Part shown: piece after piece, positions 1 to 5,318 of the stretch | How the letters are laid out: every line of letters begins with the position of its first letter | Position numbering within the stretch: position 1 is the first letter of the stretch | Source: Acidimicrobiia bacterium | GTDB lineage: Bacteria > Actinomycetota > Acidimicrobiia > Acidimicrobiales > SZUA-35 | Direction of reading: 5' to 3' | Assembly (NCBI GenBank): GCA_029857855.1 | Contig: JAOUGG010000257.1 | Span: 1-5,318, forward strand | DNA: 5,318 nucleotides | Notes under the pieces: generated by a model | The model's database searches: none | The model's input: the letters and a program-made list of their open reading frames with translations, nothing else | What the model was told of the DNA's origin: nothing | Program-made: the position numbers and the translations under genes

Positions 1-2898
1 GGCCACTGGCTGATTCTCACCGGCTGCCGCAAGGGGCTGGTGCCCCGGGCGCTGGAGCGTGAGGGGCCGGCGGTGGCCGAGCGGGCATTGCGGGGGCTGG
101 TCGACAGGTTCGGTCCGGCCAACGTCGCAGTCGAGTTGTGGGATCACGGCGGGCCGCTCGACAGCGCCCGCAACGACGCCCTGGCCCGCCTCGCCCTGGC
201 CGTCGGGTCGGGCCTTGACGTAGTGGCCACCAACAACGTGCACTACGCGTCACCGGCTCGCCGTCGCCTGGCCACAGCCATGGCCGCGGTGCGGGCCCGC
301 CGATCACTCGACGAGATCGAGGGGTGGCTGCCGTCGGCCGCCGGCGCTCACCTCCGCTCCGGCGACGAGCAGGCCCGACGCTTTGCCCGCTACCCCGGGG
401 TGGTGGAGCGGGCGGCCGAACTGGGTTTGGCCTGTGCGTTCGATCTGTCGCTGGTGGCCCCCAACCTCCCGCCCTTTCCCTGTCCCGACGGCCTGAGCGA
501 GATGGGCCTTCTGCGGCAGTTGGTGGAGGAGGGCGGCGTGCGTCGCTACGGGCCTCGGTCGTCGAACGACGAGTTCACCGTCAAGGCCTGGGTCCAACTC
601 GACTCCGAACTCGACCTGATCGAACACCTGGGATTCCCCGGCTACTTCCTGGTGGTGTGGGACATCGTGGAGTTCTGCCGCCGCAACGACATCCTGTGCC
701 AGGGGAGAGGCTCGGCCGCCAACTCGGCGGTCTGCTACGTGCTGGGGGTGACGAAAGCCGACGCGGTCAAGCTCGGTCTGCTGTTCGAGCGGTTCCTGTC
801 GCCGGAGCGTGACGGCCCACCCGACATCGACCTCGACATCGAGTCCGACCGTCGGGAGGAGGCCATCCAGTACGTCTACGATCGTCACGGCCGCCGCCAT
901 GCGGCCCAGGTGGCCAACGTCATCAGCTACCGTCGTCGCTCCGCGATCCGGGATTCGGCCAAGGCGTTGGGTTACAGCCCGGGGCAGCAGGACCGGTTCG
1001 CCAAGTCCATCGAACGGTGGGGTTCAGCGGCGACCAACGACGACGAGCTGCCCACCGACGTGATCGAGTTGTCGGCCGAGTTCGAGACCCTGCCCCGCCA
1101 CCTCGGTATCCACTCCGGGGGCATGGTGATGTGCGATCGGCCGGTGATCGAGGTCTGCCCCGTGGAGTGGGGGCGGATGGAGAACCGCACCGTCCTCCAA
1201 TGGGACAAGGACGACTGTGCCGCAGCAGGGTTGGTCAAGTTCGACCTGCTCGGCCTCGGCATGTTGTCGGCCCTGCACTACACCACCGATCTTGTGGCGG
1301 AGCACCACGGGGTCGAGATCGATCTGGCCGACCTCGACCAGTCCGACGCCGTCTATCGCATGCTGTGTCGAGCCGATTCGATCGGCGTGTTCCAGGTGGA
1401 GTCCCGGGCCCAGATGGGCACCCTGCCCCGCCTCAAACCCCGCACCTTCTACGACCTCGTGGTGGAGGTGGCACTGATCCGCCCCGGGCCGATCCAGGGC
1501 GGCTCGGTCCACCCCTACATCCGCCGTCGTAATGGCCTCGAACCGGTGACCTACCTCCACCCCCTCCTCGAGAACGCCCTGGAGAAAACGCTGGGGGTGC
1601 CGCTGTTCCAGGAGCAGCTGATGCAGATCACGATCGACGTCGCCGGGTTCTCGGCCGGTGACGCCGACGAGCTGCGCCAGGCCCTGGGGGCCAAACGGTC
1701 GCGCCGGCGTATGGAGCAGTTGCGGGAGCGGTTCGAGGCCGGATCCGCCGAGCGGGGAGTACCGGCCGAGACCATCGGGAAGATCTGGAACAAGCTGGCC
1801 GCCTTCGCCAACTACGGATTCCCGGAGAGCCACTCGATCAGCTTCGCCTACCTCGTCTACGCCTCGTCGTGGCTGAAACTGCACTACCCGGCGGCTTTTT
1901 GCGCCGGGTTGTTGCGGGCTCAGCCGATGGGGTTCTACTCGCCCCAGTCGCTGACCCAGGACGCCCGCCGTCATGGGGTGCCGACGTATGGTCCGTGCGT
2001 CAACACCTCGTTGGCGGAGGCGTCGCTGCAGGAGCTGCTACCGGGCGACGAGCCGCCCCGTGTGATCGTGGCCGGCGGTACCTTGTCGGCCGCCGAAACC
2101 GAGGCCGCGGCGGCCGAGATTCTGGCCGAACGCCGGGATCAAGGTTGGGCGGTGCGGTTGGGGCTCGACTCGGTGCGCAGCGTCGGTGACGAGGTGGCCG
2201 AGCGCATCGCCGCGGCCCGGGCCGCCGGCGGGACGTTCGTATCGATCGAGGATGTGGCCCGCCGGGCCGACGTCGGGCAGAAGGCTCTGGAGGCTCTGGC
2301 CACCGCCGGCGCCTTCGACTGCTTCACCCTCCCCAAGTCTGGTAGCAAAAAGCGAGGTGACACCTCGCTTTTTGCTACAAATCTTGGACGACGGGAGGCG
2401 TTGTGGGAGGCGGGGGCCATCGCCCAGACCGGGCCGGGGCAGTTGGAGGGCATTGTCACCGGTACCACCGCCCCTCAACTCCCCGGCATGGATGAACACA
2501 CCGAGGCGTTGGCCGACCTGTGGGCCACCGGTGTCACGTCGAACCATCCCACCGGGTTCCTCCGAGACGATCTGGAGGAGCGGGGGGCGACTCTGGCCTG
2601 CGATCTCACCAAGCTCGATCACGGGTCCAAGGTGGTGGTGGGCGGGGTGGTCACCCACCGTCAGCGCCCGGCCACCGCCTCGGGCACCACCTTCCTCGGC
2701 CTGGAGGACGAGACCGGGCTCATCAACGTGGTGGTGTCGGTCGGCTGCTGGACCCGGTATCGACGGGCGGCCCGCAGCTCACCCGCCCTGCTGGTGAAGG
2801 GTCGGCTGGAGCGCCACGACGCCGCCGTGAACATCGTGGCCGAGAAACTCGAGCCGCTGGAGGTCGGGCGGATACCCCGCAGCCGCGACTTCCGCTGA
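1..2898 (+). CDS. dnaE2: Error-prone DNA polymerase III alpha subunit DnaE2 (ImuC), 5' truncated by window edge
   Basis: C-family replicative-type polymerase used for translesion synthesis and damage-induced mutagenesis, normally with ImuA/ImuB partners and the beta clamp; no partner gene is visible here. The frame is open from the first base and already inside the PHP domain (TGCRKG at visible residues 7-12, NNVHY at 78-82), so the GTG at 40 is not the true start. Visible length is 965 residues, against about 1050-1100 for the family. Palm motifs are GRGSAANS (235-242) and PDIDLDIE (274-281), where Asp277 and Asp279 match the catalytic pair. GVFQVESRAQM (462-472), RPGPIQG (494-500), YGFPESHS (605-612) and PMGFYSPQSL (642-651) point to DnaE2 rather than DnaE1. 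A helix-hairpin-helix region (about 720-775) and an OB fold (about 877-955) follow, ending in the typical SRDFR tail. No catalytic residue appears lost. One oddity is an in-frame palindromic insert at about residues 778-795. The promoter, and any LexA box, lie outside the window. Confidence 0.96.
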   Translation, partial: GHWLILTGCRKGLVPRALEREGPAVAERALRGLVDRFGPANVAVELWDHGGPLDSARNDALARLALAVGSGLDVVATNNVHYASPARRRLATAMAAVRARRSLDEIEGWLPSAAGAHLRSGDEQARRFARYPGVVERAAELGLACAFDLSLVAPNLPPFPCPDGLSEMGLLRQLVEEGGVRRYGPRSSNDEFTVKAWVQLDSELDLIEHLGFPGYFLVVWDIVEFCRRNDILCQGRGSAANSAVCYVLGVTKADAVKLGLLFERFLSPERDGPPDIDLDIESDRREEAIQYVYDRHGRRHAAQVANVISYRRRSAIRDSAKALGYSPGQQDRFAKSIERWGSAATNDDELPTDVIELSAEFETLPRHLGIHSGGMVMCDRPVIEVCPVEWGRMENRTVLQWDKDDCAAAGLVKFDLLGLGMLSALHYTTDLVAEHHGVEIDLADLDQSDAVYRMLCRADSIGVFQVESRAQMGTLPRLKPRTFYDLVVEVALIRPGPIQGGSVHPYIRRRNGLEPVTYLHPLLENALEKTLGVPLFQEQLMQITIDVAGFSAGDADELRQALGAKRSRRRMEQLRERFEAGSAERGVPAETIGKIWNKLAAFANYGFPESHSISFAYLVYASSWLKLHYPAAFCAGLLRAQPMGFYSPQSLTQDARRHGVPTYGPCVNTSLAEASLQELLPGDEPPRVIVAGGTLSAAETEAAAAEILAERRDQGWAVRLGLDSVRSVGDEVAERIAAARAAGGTFVSIEDVARRADVGQKALEALATAGAFDCFTLPKSGSKKRGDTSLFATNLGRREALWEAGAIAQTGPGQLEGIVTGTTAPQLPGMDEHTEALADLWATGVTSNHPTGFLRDDLEERGATLACDLTKLDHGSKVVVGGVVTHRQRPATASGTTFLGLEDETGLINVVVSVGCWTRYRRAARSSPALLVKGRLERHDAAVNIVAEKLEPLEVGRIPRSRDFR
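2333..2387. repeat. 55-nt palindromic element inserted in frame within dnaE2
   Basis: Two perfect 18-nt inverted arms (GTAGCAAAAAGCGAGGTG at 2342-2359 and its reverse complement at 2361-2378) flank a single base at 2360. After a 4-nt imperfect stretch the symmetry resumes as CCAAG (2333-2337) and CTTGG (2383-2387), so 24 of 27 positions pair. The A5 and T5 tracts stand out in this GC-rich gene. The element is read as part of DnaE2 and yields SGSKKRGDTSLFATN. From memory of the family, the Phe of the DCF motif is followed by only about three residues before RREALW, whereas here 21 intervene (Phe775 to Arg797), an excess of about 18 residues or 54 nt. That is close to the palindrome's length. 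I infer a small palindromic element inserted in frame. No second copy lies in this window, so mobility is unproven. Confidence 0.75.
2347..2373. terminator. Bidirectional intrinsic-terminator-like core inside the dnaE2 palindrome
   Basis: The centre of the palindrome is A5, then a GC-rich hairpin made of GCGAGGTG and CACCTCGC around one base, then T5. On either strand this has the layout of a Rho-independent terminator: an approximately 7-bp GC-rich stem with a tight loop followed by a short U-tract. It lies inside the dnaE2 reading frame, ahead of the OB-fold region. Ribosomes translating dnaE2 would tend to keep the hairpin open, so efficiency in place may be low. The U-tract is only five long and is followed by GC. 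The shape is seen; the function is inferred. Confidence 0.3.
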
Positions 2899-2915
2899 GT
2901 GCAATCGAGTCGGAG

Positions 2916-2945
2916 TTCGAGCCCGAAACGAGCGTCCGCTAGGGT
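2916..2945 (+). promoter_or_regulatory. Candidate promoter of the alpha/beta-hydrolase gene (possibly leaderless)
   Basis: The 55-nt gap after dnaE2 contains TAGGGT (2940-2945), which fits the actinobacterial TANNNT -10 form. A weak -35-like TTCGAG (2916-2921) lies 18 nt upstream. Eight bases separate the -10 from the ATG at 2954, so transcription could start at or next to the start codon and give a leaderless mRNA. AGGGTGG (2941-2947) could instead act as a weak Shine-Dalgarno sequence six bases before the ATG if the gene is read from a dnaE2 transcript. The two readings are not exclusive. Confidence 0.4.
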
Positions 2946-2953
2946 GGCCGACC

Positions 2954-3634
2954 ATGGCTGACGCAGTGCTGCTCCTCCATGGTTTCGCCACCTCGGCCCG
3001 CCGCACCTGGGCCGAGCCGGGCTGGATCGATCTGTTGACCGAGGGTGGGCGAGCGGTCATCGCCCCTGATCTGCTCGGCCACGGAGAGGCCGAAAAACCG
3101 CACGATCCCGAGGCCTACGCACAAGTTGAGGAGCTGGTGGCGAGCCGCCTCCCGAGTCGTCCCGTCGACGCCATCGGCTACTCGGCCGGGGCCCGTATCC
3201 TGCTGGCCCTGGCCGTCGAGAATCAGGACCGCTTCGAGCGCCTCGTGATCGGCGGGCTGGGCGGTCGGCTTCTCGAACGGCGGGACGGTAATCCGGTGCT
3301 CGGCGCCATTCAGGGGGAGGCCGATTCCGGCGACATCGTGGCCCAGCGATTCCACACCATGGCCACCTCGGACGGCAACGATCCTGTCGCCCTCGCCGCC
3401 TTCGCTCAGCGGACCCAACCCCGCCTCGACGCCGAACACCTGGCCACCATCACCATCCCGACCCTCGTCATCATCGGCGACCAGGACTTCGCTGGTCCGG
3501 GTGAACCGTTGGCCGACGCCCTCGGCAACGGCCGGGTCGAGACCCTTCGCGGCGTCGACCACTTCGGGCTGCCCAGGTCGTTCGACTTCATGGACAAGGC
3601 GTTCAACTTCCTCGGTGTCGACCCCATGGGCTGA
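2954..3634 (+). CDS. Alpha/beta-hydrolase fold protein
   Basis: A 226-residue cytoplasmic alpha/beta-hydrolase with no signal peptide or membrane segment. Visible family marks are the oxyanion-hole motif HGF (9-11) after the first strand, PDLLGHG (38-44), the nucleophile elbow GYSAG with Ser77, the acid Asp178 in IIGDQD, and His203 in GVDHF. The triad is therefore complete and the enzyme is probably active as an esterase, lipase-like or related hydrolase. At 226 residues it is shorter than many family members (about 250-300), and the stretch between Ser77 and Asp178 leaves room for only a modest cap, so substrate cannot be assigned. The ATG at 2954 is chosen because the first strand (AVLLLHGF) begins directly after it and a promoter-like or Shine-Dalgarno-like sequence lies just upstream. 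It follows dnaE2 by 55 nt in the same direction, but no functional link is evident. Confidence 0.88.
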   Translation: MADAVLLLHGFATSARRTWAEPGWIDLLTEGGRAVIAPDLLGHGEAEKPHDPEAYAQVEELVASRLPSRPVDAIGYSAGARILLALAVENQDRFERLVIGGLGGRLLERRDGNPVLGAIQGEADSGDIVAQRFHTMATSDGNDPVALAAFAQRTQPRLDAEHLATITIPTLVIIGDQDFAGPGEPLADALGNGRVETLRGVDHFGLPRSFDFMDKAFNFLGVDPMG

Positions 3635-3652
3635 CGCCGCGGATTGATCGCC

Positions 3653-3681
3653 CTGATGGCAAACTGGCTACGTGCTAGGGA
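3653..3681 (+). promoter_or_regulatory. Candidate promoter upstream of galM
   Basis: The 96-nt gap between the hydrolase stop and the preferred galM start contains TGCTAGGGA (3673-3681). This is a -10-like TAGGGA with an extended TGN in front, and it shares GCTAGGG with the candidate promoter of the hydrolase gene. A weak -35-like CTGATG (3653-3658) lies 17 nt upstream. The match is imperfect because the last base of the -10 hexamer is A. As with the hydrolase gene, exactly eight bases separate the hexamer from a start codon, here GTG at 3690. A promoter here argues against galM starting at TTG 3644 or ATG 3656. Confidence 0.35.
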
Positions 3682-3689
3682 TCCAGTGC

Positions 3690-3734
3690 GTGAGCGACGG
3701 GAACGAATCCGCCGATGGAGGCCGGTCGGAATGA
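3690..3734 (+). CDS. Possible 14-codon leader ORF overlapping the galM start
   Basis: GTG at 3690 opens a 14-residue frame (MSDGNESADGGRSE if GTG is read as Met) that ends in TGA at 3732-3734. The stop overlaps the galM ATG as ATGA, the classic arrangement for translational coupling or re-initiation. The start sits eight bases after the candidate -10, so the ORF could be translated from a leaderless mRNA. The peptide has no run of one amino acid and shows no attenuator-type hairpin, so classical attenuation is unlikely. It may simply be chance in stop-poor GC-rich DNA, since the gene body is only 45 nt. Confidence 0.25.
   Translation: MSDGNESADGGRSE
3717..3721 (+). promoter_or_regulatory. 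Shine-Dalgarno GGAGG for galM
   Basis: GGAGG ends nine bases before ATG 3731. It is the strongest ribosome-binding match in the gap and decides the galM start in favour of 3731. It also lies inside the possible 14-codon leader ORF. Confidence 0.7.
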
Positions 3735-4756
3735 CGCTCACGACCCGAACTGTGGCCACGGGTCCCGATCGTCCCGATCTCTTCGAGGTGGAGTTCGGTA
3801 ACGAGCTGCTGTCGGTGAAGCTTCTCAGCCTGGGAGCGACGCTGTGGGATGTGCGTCCCACCAGCGCCGATCCGTCCCAGCCGGGCCTCTGTCTCGCTCT
3901 GCCCCGGGCCGAGGACTACTTCGGCAACGATAGCTATCTCGGGGTCACCGCCGGACCGGTGGCCAACCGGATCCGCGGCGCCCGCTTCGAGCTCGACGGC
4001 CGACGGTACGACCTGGAGCCCAACGAAGGGCCGAATCAGCTGCACGGCGGGCCGACCGGCTTCAGCCACAAACCCTGGGATGCGGAGACGGTCGTCGATG
4101 ACGACGGCGTCACCCGGGAGGTTCGGTTCATGCTCCACCGCCCCGATGGGGAGGGTGGCTATCCGGGCAACCTCGACGTCATGGTCGGCTACCGCCTGGA
4201 AGGCTCCCGGCTGCGTTATCGGTGGACCGCATCGGCCGACGCGCCGACCCCGGTTTCTCTCACCAACCACGCCTACTGGAATCTGTCCGGGTCACCGACC
4301 ATCGCCGATCATCGGCTGTCCGTTCCGTCACACCGACTCGTCCAACTCGACGAGGCCTCGATTCCGACGGGCGTCATCGTCGACGTCGAGGGCTCACCGT
4401 ACGACCTCCGGGCCGCCACCGACGTCGGCGCCGTGATCGACGCGATCGATGGAGCCGGAATCGACCGGTGCTACGTCCTCGGTGACGCCTCGGGACTGGA
4501 CGGCGAACCGGCGGTCCTGTCCCACCCGGCATCGGGGCGTCGAATCGAGGTGACCACGACCATGCCGGGACTCCAGGTGTACACGGGCCAGCACCTCGAC
4601 GGTTCGGCTCGATCCGATGGCTTTCAGCGTCACGCCGGCCTCTGTCTCGAGACCCAGCATCTGTCCGACGCGGTCAACCAGCCGACGCTTCCGAGCTGCA
4701 TCGTGATGCCGGGCCGGCCGGTCGAACACATCACCGACTACCGATTCACCCTGTAG
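3731..4756 (+). CDS. galM: Aldose 1-epimerase (mutarotase), GalM family
   Basis: Interconverts alpha and beta anomers of aldoses such as glucose or galactose, in the cytoplasm, and usually feeds the Leloir pathway; no other galactose gene is in the window. The product is 341 residues, normal for the family. Numbering from ATG 3731, the visible motifs are ANRI (78-81, with the conserved Arg80), NQLHGG with His105, SLTNHAYWNL with the presumed catalytic acid His180, GIDRCYVL with Asp245, and CLETQH with the presumed catalytic base Glu307. The usual DH of the Asp motif is DR here, and the GRxANRI form is GPVANRI, so this may be a divergent mutarotase or a related COG2017 epimerase acting on another sugar. 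The frame is open back to TTG 3644, but those 29 extra residues are Arg-rich, have no family counterpart that I know, and cross a promoter-like sequence. GGAGG at 3717 supports ATG 3731. The gene runs convergent to the VOC gene. Confidence 0.92.
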   Translation: MTLTTRTVATGPDRPDLFEVEFGNELLSVKLLSLGATLWDVRPTSADPSQPGLCLALPRAEDYFGNDSYLGVTAGPVANRIRGARFELDGRRYDLEPNEGPNQLHGGPTGFSHKPWDAETVVDDDGVTREVRFMLHRPDGEGGYPGNLDVMVGYRLEGSRLRYRWTASADAPTPVSLTNHAYWNLSGSPTIADHRLSVPSHRLVQLDEASIPTGVIVDVEGSPYDLRAATDVGAVIDAIDGAGIDRCYVLGDASGLDGEPAVLSHPASGRRIEVTTTMPGLQVYTGQHLDGSARSDGFQRHAGLCLETQHLSDAVNQPTLPSCIVMPGRPVEHITDYRFTL

Positions 4757-4759
4757 GGC

Positions 4760-4771
4760 GTCGGGCCCGAC
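4760..4771. repeat. Short perfect palindrome between convergent galM and VOC genes
   Basis: GTCGGGCCCGAC is a 12-nt perfect palindrome filling most of the 14-nt space between the two convergent stop codons and touching the VOC stop. As RNA it could form at best a 4-bp stem with a 4-base loop and no U-tract follows, so it is a poor intrinsic terminator. It could equally be chance in GC-rich DNA. Confidence 0.3.
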
Positions 4772-5318
4772 TATCGGGACGGTCGACCCTGGAGGAGGAC
4801 CCGGGTTCCCTGATTGACGTCGGGTGGAAGCTCCCAGACCCGATTGTCGCCTGAGATCGGAGTGTCGGCAGAGCCGACCGATCGAAGGTCGGGAACCAGC
4901 GCCGGTTCGTCGACCTCCATCGACAGCTGCAGCACGCGGCCCGGCCGATCGGCCAACCACTGGCGGTATTGATCGAGGGCGGGCTTGATGAGGCGCAGGG
5001 TCCACGGTCCCTGTTCGAGCACGGTGAAGTCGCCCTCGTGGTCCGTTCCCTGGTCGGCCACCGTCATGGCCAACGGGCCGCTTAAGAGCTTCGTGGCGGC
5101 GTCGAGGTCGGCGACCAGGTGTTTGATCAGGGTCAACGTCGGCAGGTCGGCCTGCATGCTCGGGGGCAGCGGCAGCGGATCCTCCCAGTCGGCGTCACCG
5201 CCGGGCTGAGCCAGCTGGATCACGATGCCATGGCTCTGCTTCGGGTGAAGGAACGCCTCTTTCCAGGTCGGGCTGTCGAGCTGTTCGTTGACGATGCCGT
5301 AGCCCGCCGCGTTGGCCT
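4771..5318 (-). CDS. VOC-superfamily protein (glyoxalase/methylmalonyl-CoA epimerase-like), N-terminus beyond window edge
   Basis: 181 C-terminal residues are visible, and the frame stays open to the window edge, so the GTG at 5223 is internal rather than the start. The first visible stretch has GYGIVNEQ and then FLHPKQSHGIVIQL (22-35), which matches the closing strands of a VOC domain as in methylmalonyl-CoA epimerase and related glyoxalase-fold proteins. A second VOC-like module follows at about residues 61-176: it begins LIKHLVADLD, where His66 is at the usual first metal-ligand position, and ends VWELPPDVNQGTRVLLQG. So this looks like a two-module VOC protein. In methylmalonyl-CoA epimerases the final ligand is the Glu of a (V/I)xEL motif; here it is Gln (IVIQL), so the activity could differ. 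Substrate cannot be assigned. Divergence of the second module suggests a structural role or a composite active site. Confidence 0.8.
   Translation of the reverse strand, partial: ANAAGYGIVNEQLDSPTWKEAFLHPKQSHGIVIQLAQPGGDADWEDPLPLPPSMQADLPTLTLIKHLVADLDAATKLLSGPLAMTVADQGTDHEGDFTVLEQGPWTLRLIKPALDQYRQWLADRPGRVLQLSMEVDEPALVPDLRSVGSADTPISGDNRVWELPPDVNQGTRVLLQGRPSR

Noticed and set aside
1886..1909. 8-bp perfect inverted repeat (ACCCGGCG and its complement) with an 8-base loop containing T5, inside dnaE2
   Set aside because: It encodes the PAAFCAG segment following YASSWLKLHY, which is conserved in the polymerase family. The T-run is in the loop rather than after the stem, and short GC-rich stems are expected by chance at this base composition.
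304..1974. Long minus-strand and alternate-frame open frames across dnaE2, such as 1024-1974
   Set aside because: They are shadows of a clearly conserved polymerase frame in GC-rich DNA, with Pro/Arg/Gly-rich or low-information products that match no family.
2335..2384. Near-direct repeat AAGTCT / AAATCT flanking the dnaE2 palindrome as a possible target-site duplication
   Set aside because: The copies are 44 nt apart, which is not a multiple of three, and differ at one base. Removing one copy plus the palindrome would break the reading frame.
2916..2927. TTCG-AGCC-CGAA as a LexA (SOS) box upstream of the hydrolase
   Set aside because: The arms are four bases only and the sequence does not match the actinobacterial form CGAAC-N4-GTTCG in orientation.
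3639..3712. 7-nt inverted repeat GCGGATT / AATCCGC, 60 bases apart, flanking the galM promoter region
   Set aside because: Too short and too widely spaced to be distinguished from chance, and the flanks do not extend the match.
3644..3730. N-terminal extension of galM from TTG 3644 or ATG 3656
   Set aside because: The 29 extra residues are Arg-rich and do not resemble a GalM N-terminus. The region holds a promoter-like box, and GGAGG at 3717 fits ATG 3731.

Overview
This 5.3 kb window is GC-rich (about two-thirds G+C by eye). Its codons end mostly in G or C, GTG starts occur, and the candidate -10 boxes have the form TAGGGT. Together with a DnaE2-type polymerase, this suggests a high-GC actinobacterium; an Acidimicrobiia-like lineage is my inference and nothing here proves it. 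No RNA gene, insertion sequence, CRISPR array or prophage gene is visible.

Layout: (1) positions 1-2898 (+) hold most of an error-prone DNA polymerase III alpha subunit (DnaE2/ImuC), whose start lies upstream of the window. (2) Positions 2954-3634 (+) encode a small alpha/beta-hydrolase. (3) Positions 3731-4756 (+) encode an aldose 1-epimerase of the GalM family, preceded by a 96-nt gap with a candidate promoter and a possible 14-codon leader ORF that overlaps the galM start as ATGA. (4) Positions 4771-5318 (-) encode the C-terminal part of a two-domain VOC (glyoxalase/methylmalonyl-CoA epimerase-like) protein. It runs convergent to galM with only 14 nt between the stop codons and is cut by the right edge.

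The genes do not form an obvious pathway. DnaE2 belongs to SOS mutagenesis and translesion synthesis, the hydrolase has no assignable substrate, GalM interconverts sugar anomers, and the VOC protein may act on a CoA thioester or other small metabolite. The hydrolase and galM each have their own promoter-like sequence, so they are probably not strictly co-transcribed with dnaE2.

The most striking signal lies inside dnaE2. A 37-nt perfect palindrome (two 18-nt arms around one base), extended to a 55-nt imperfect palindrome at 2333-2387, sits in frame in the linker between the helix-hairpin-helix and OB-fold regions. It adds about 18 residues that I do not expect in this family, is much more A/T-rich than its surroundings, looks like a bidirectional intrinsic terminator, and encodes nearly the same peptide on both strands. 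It resembles a short palindromic element inserted into a coding sequence, similar in principle to the Rickettsia palindromic elements.
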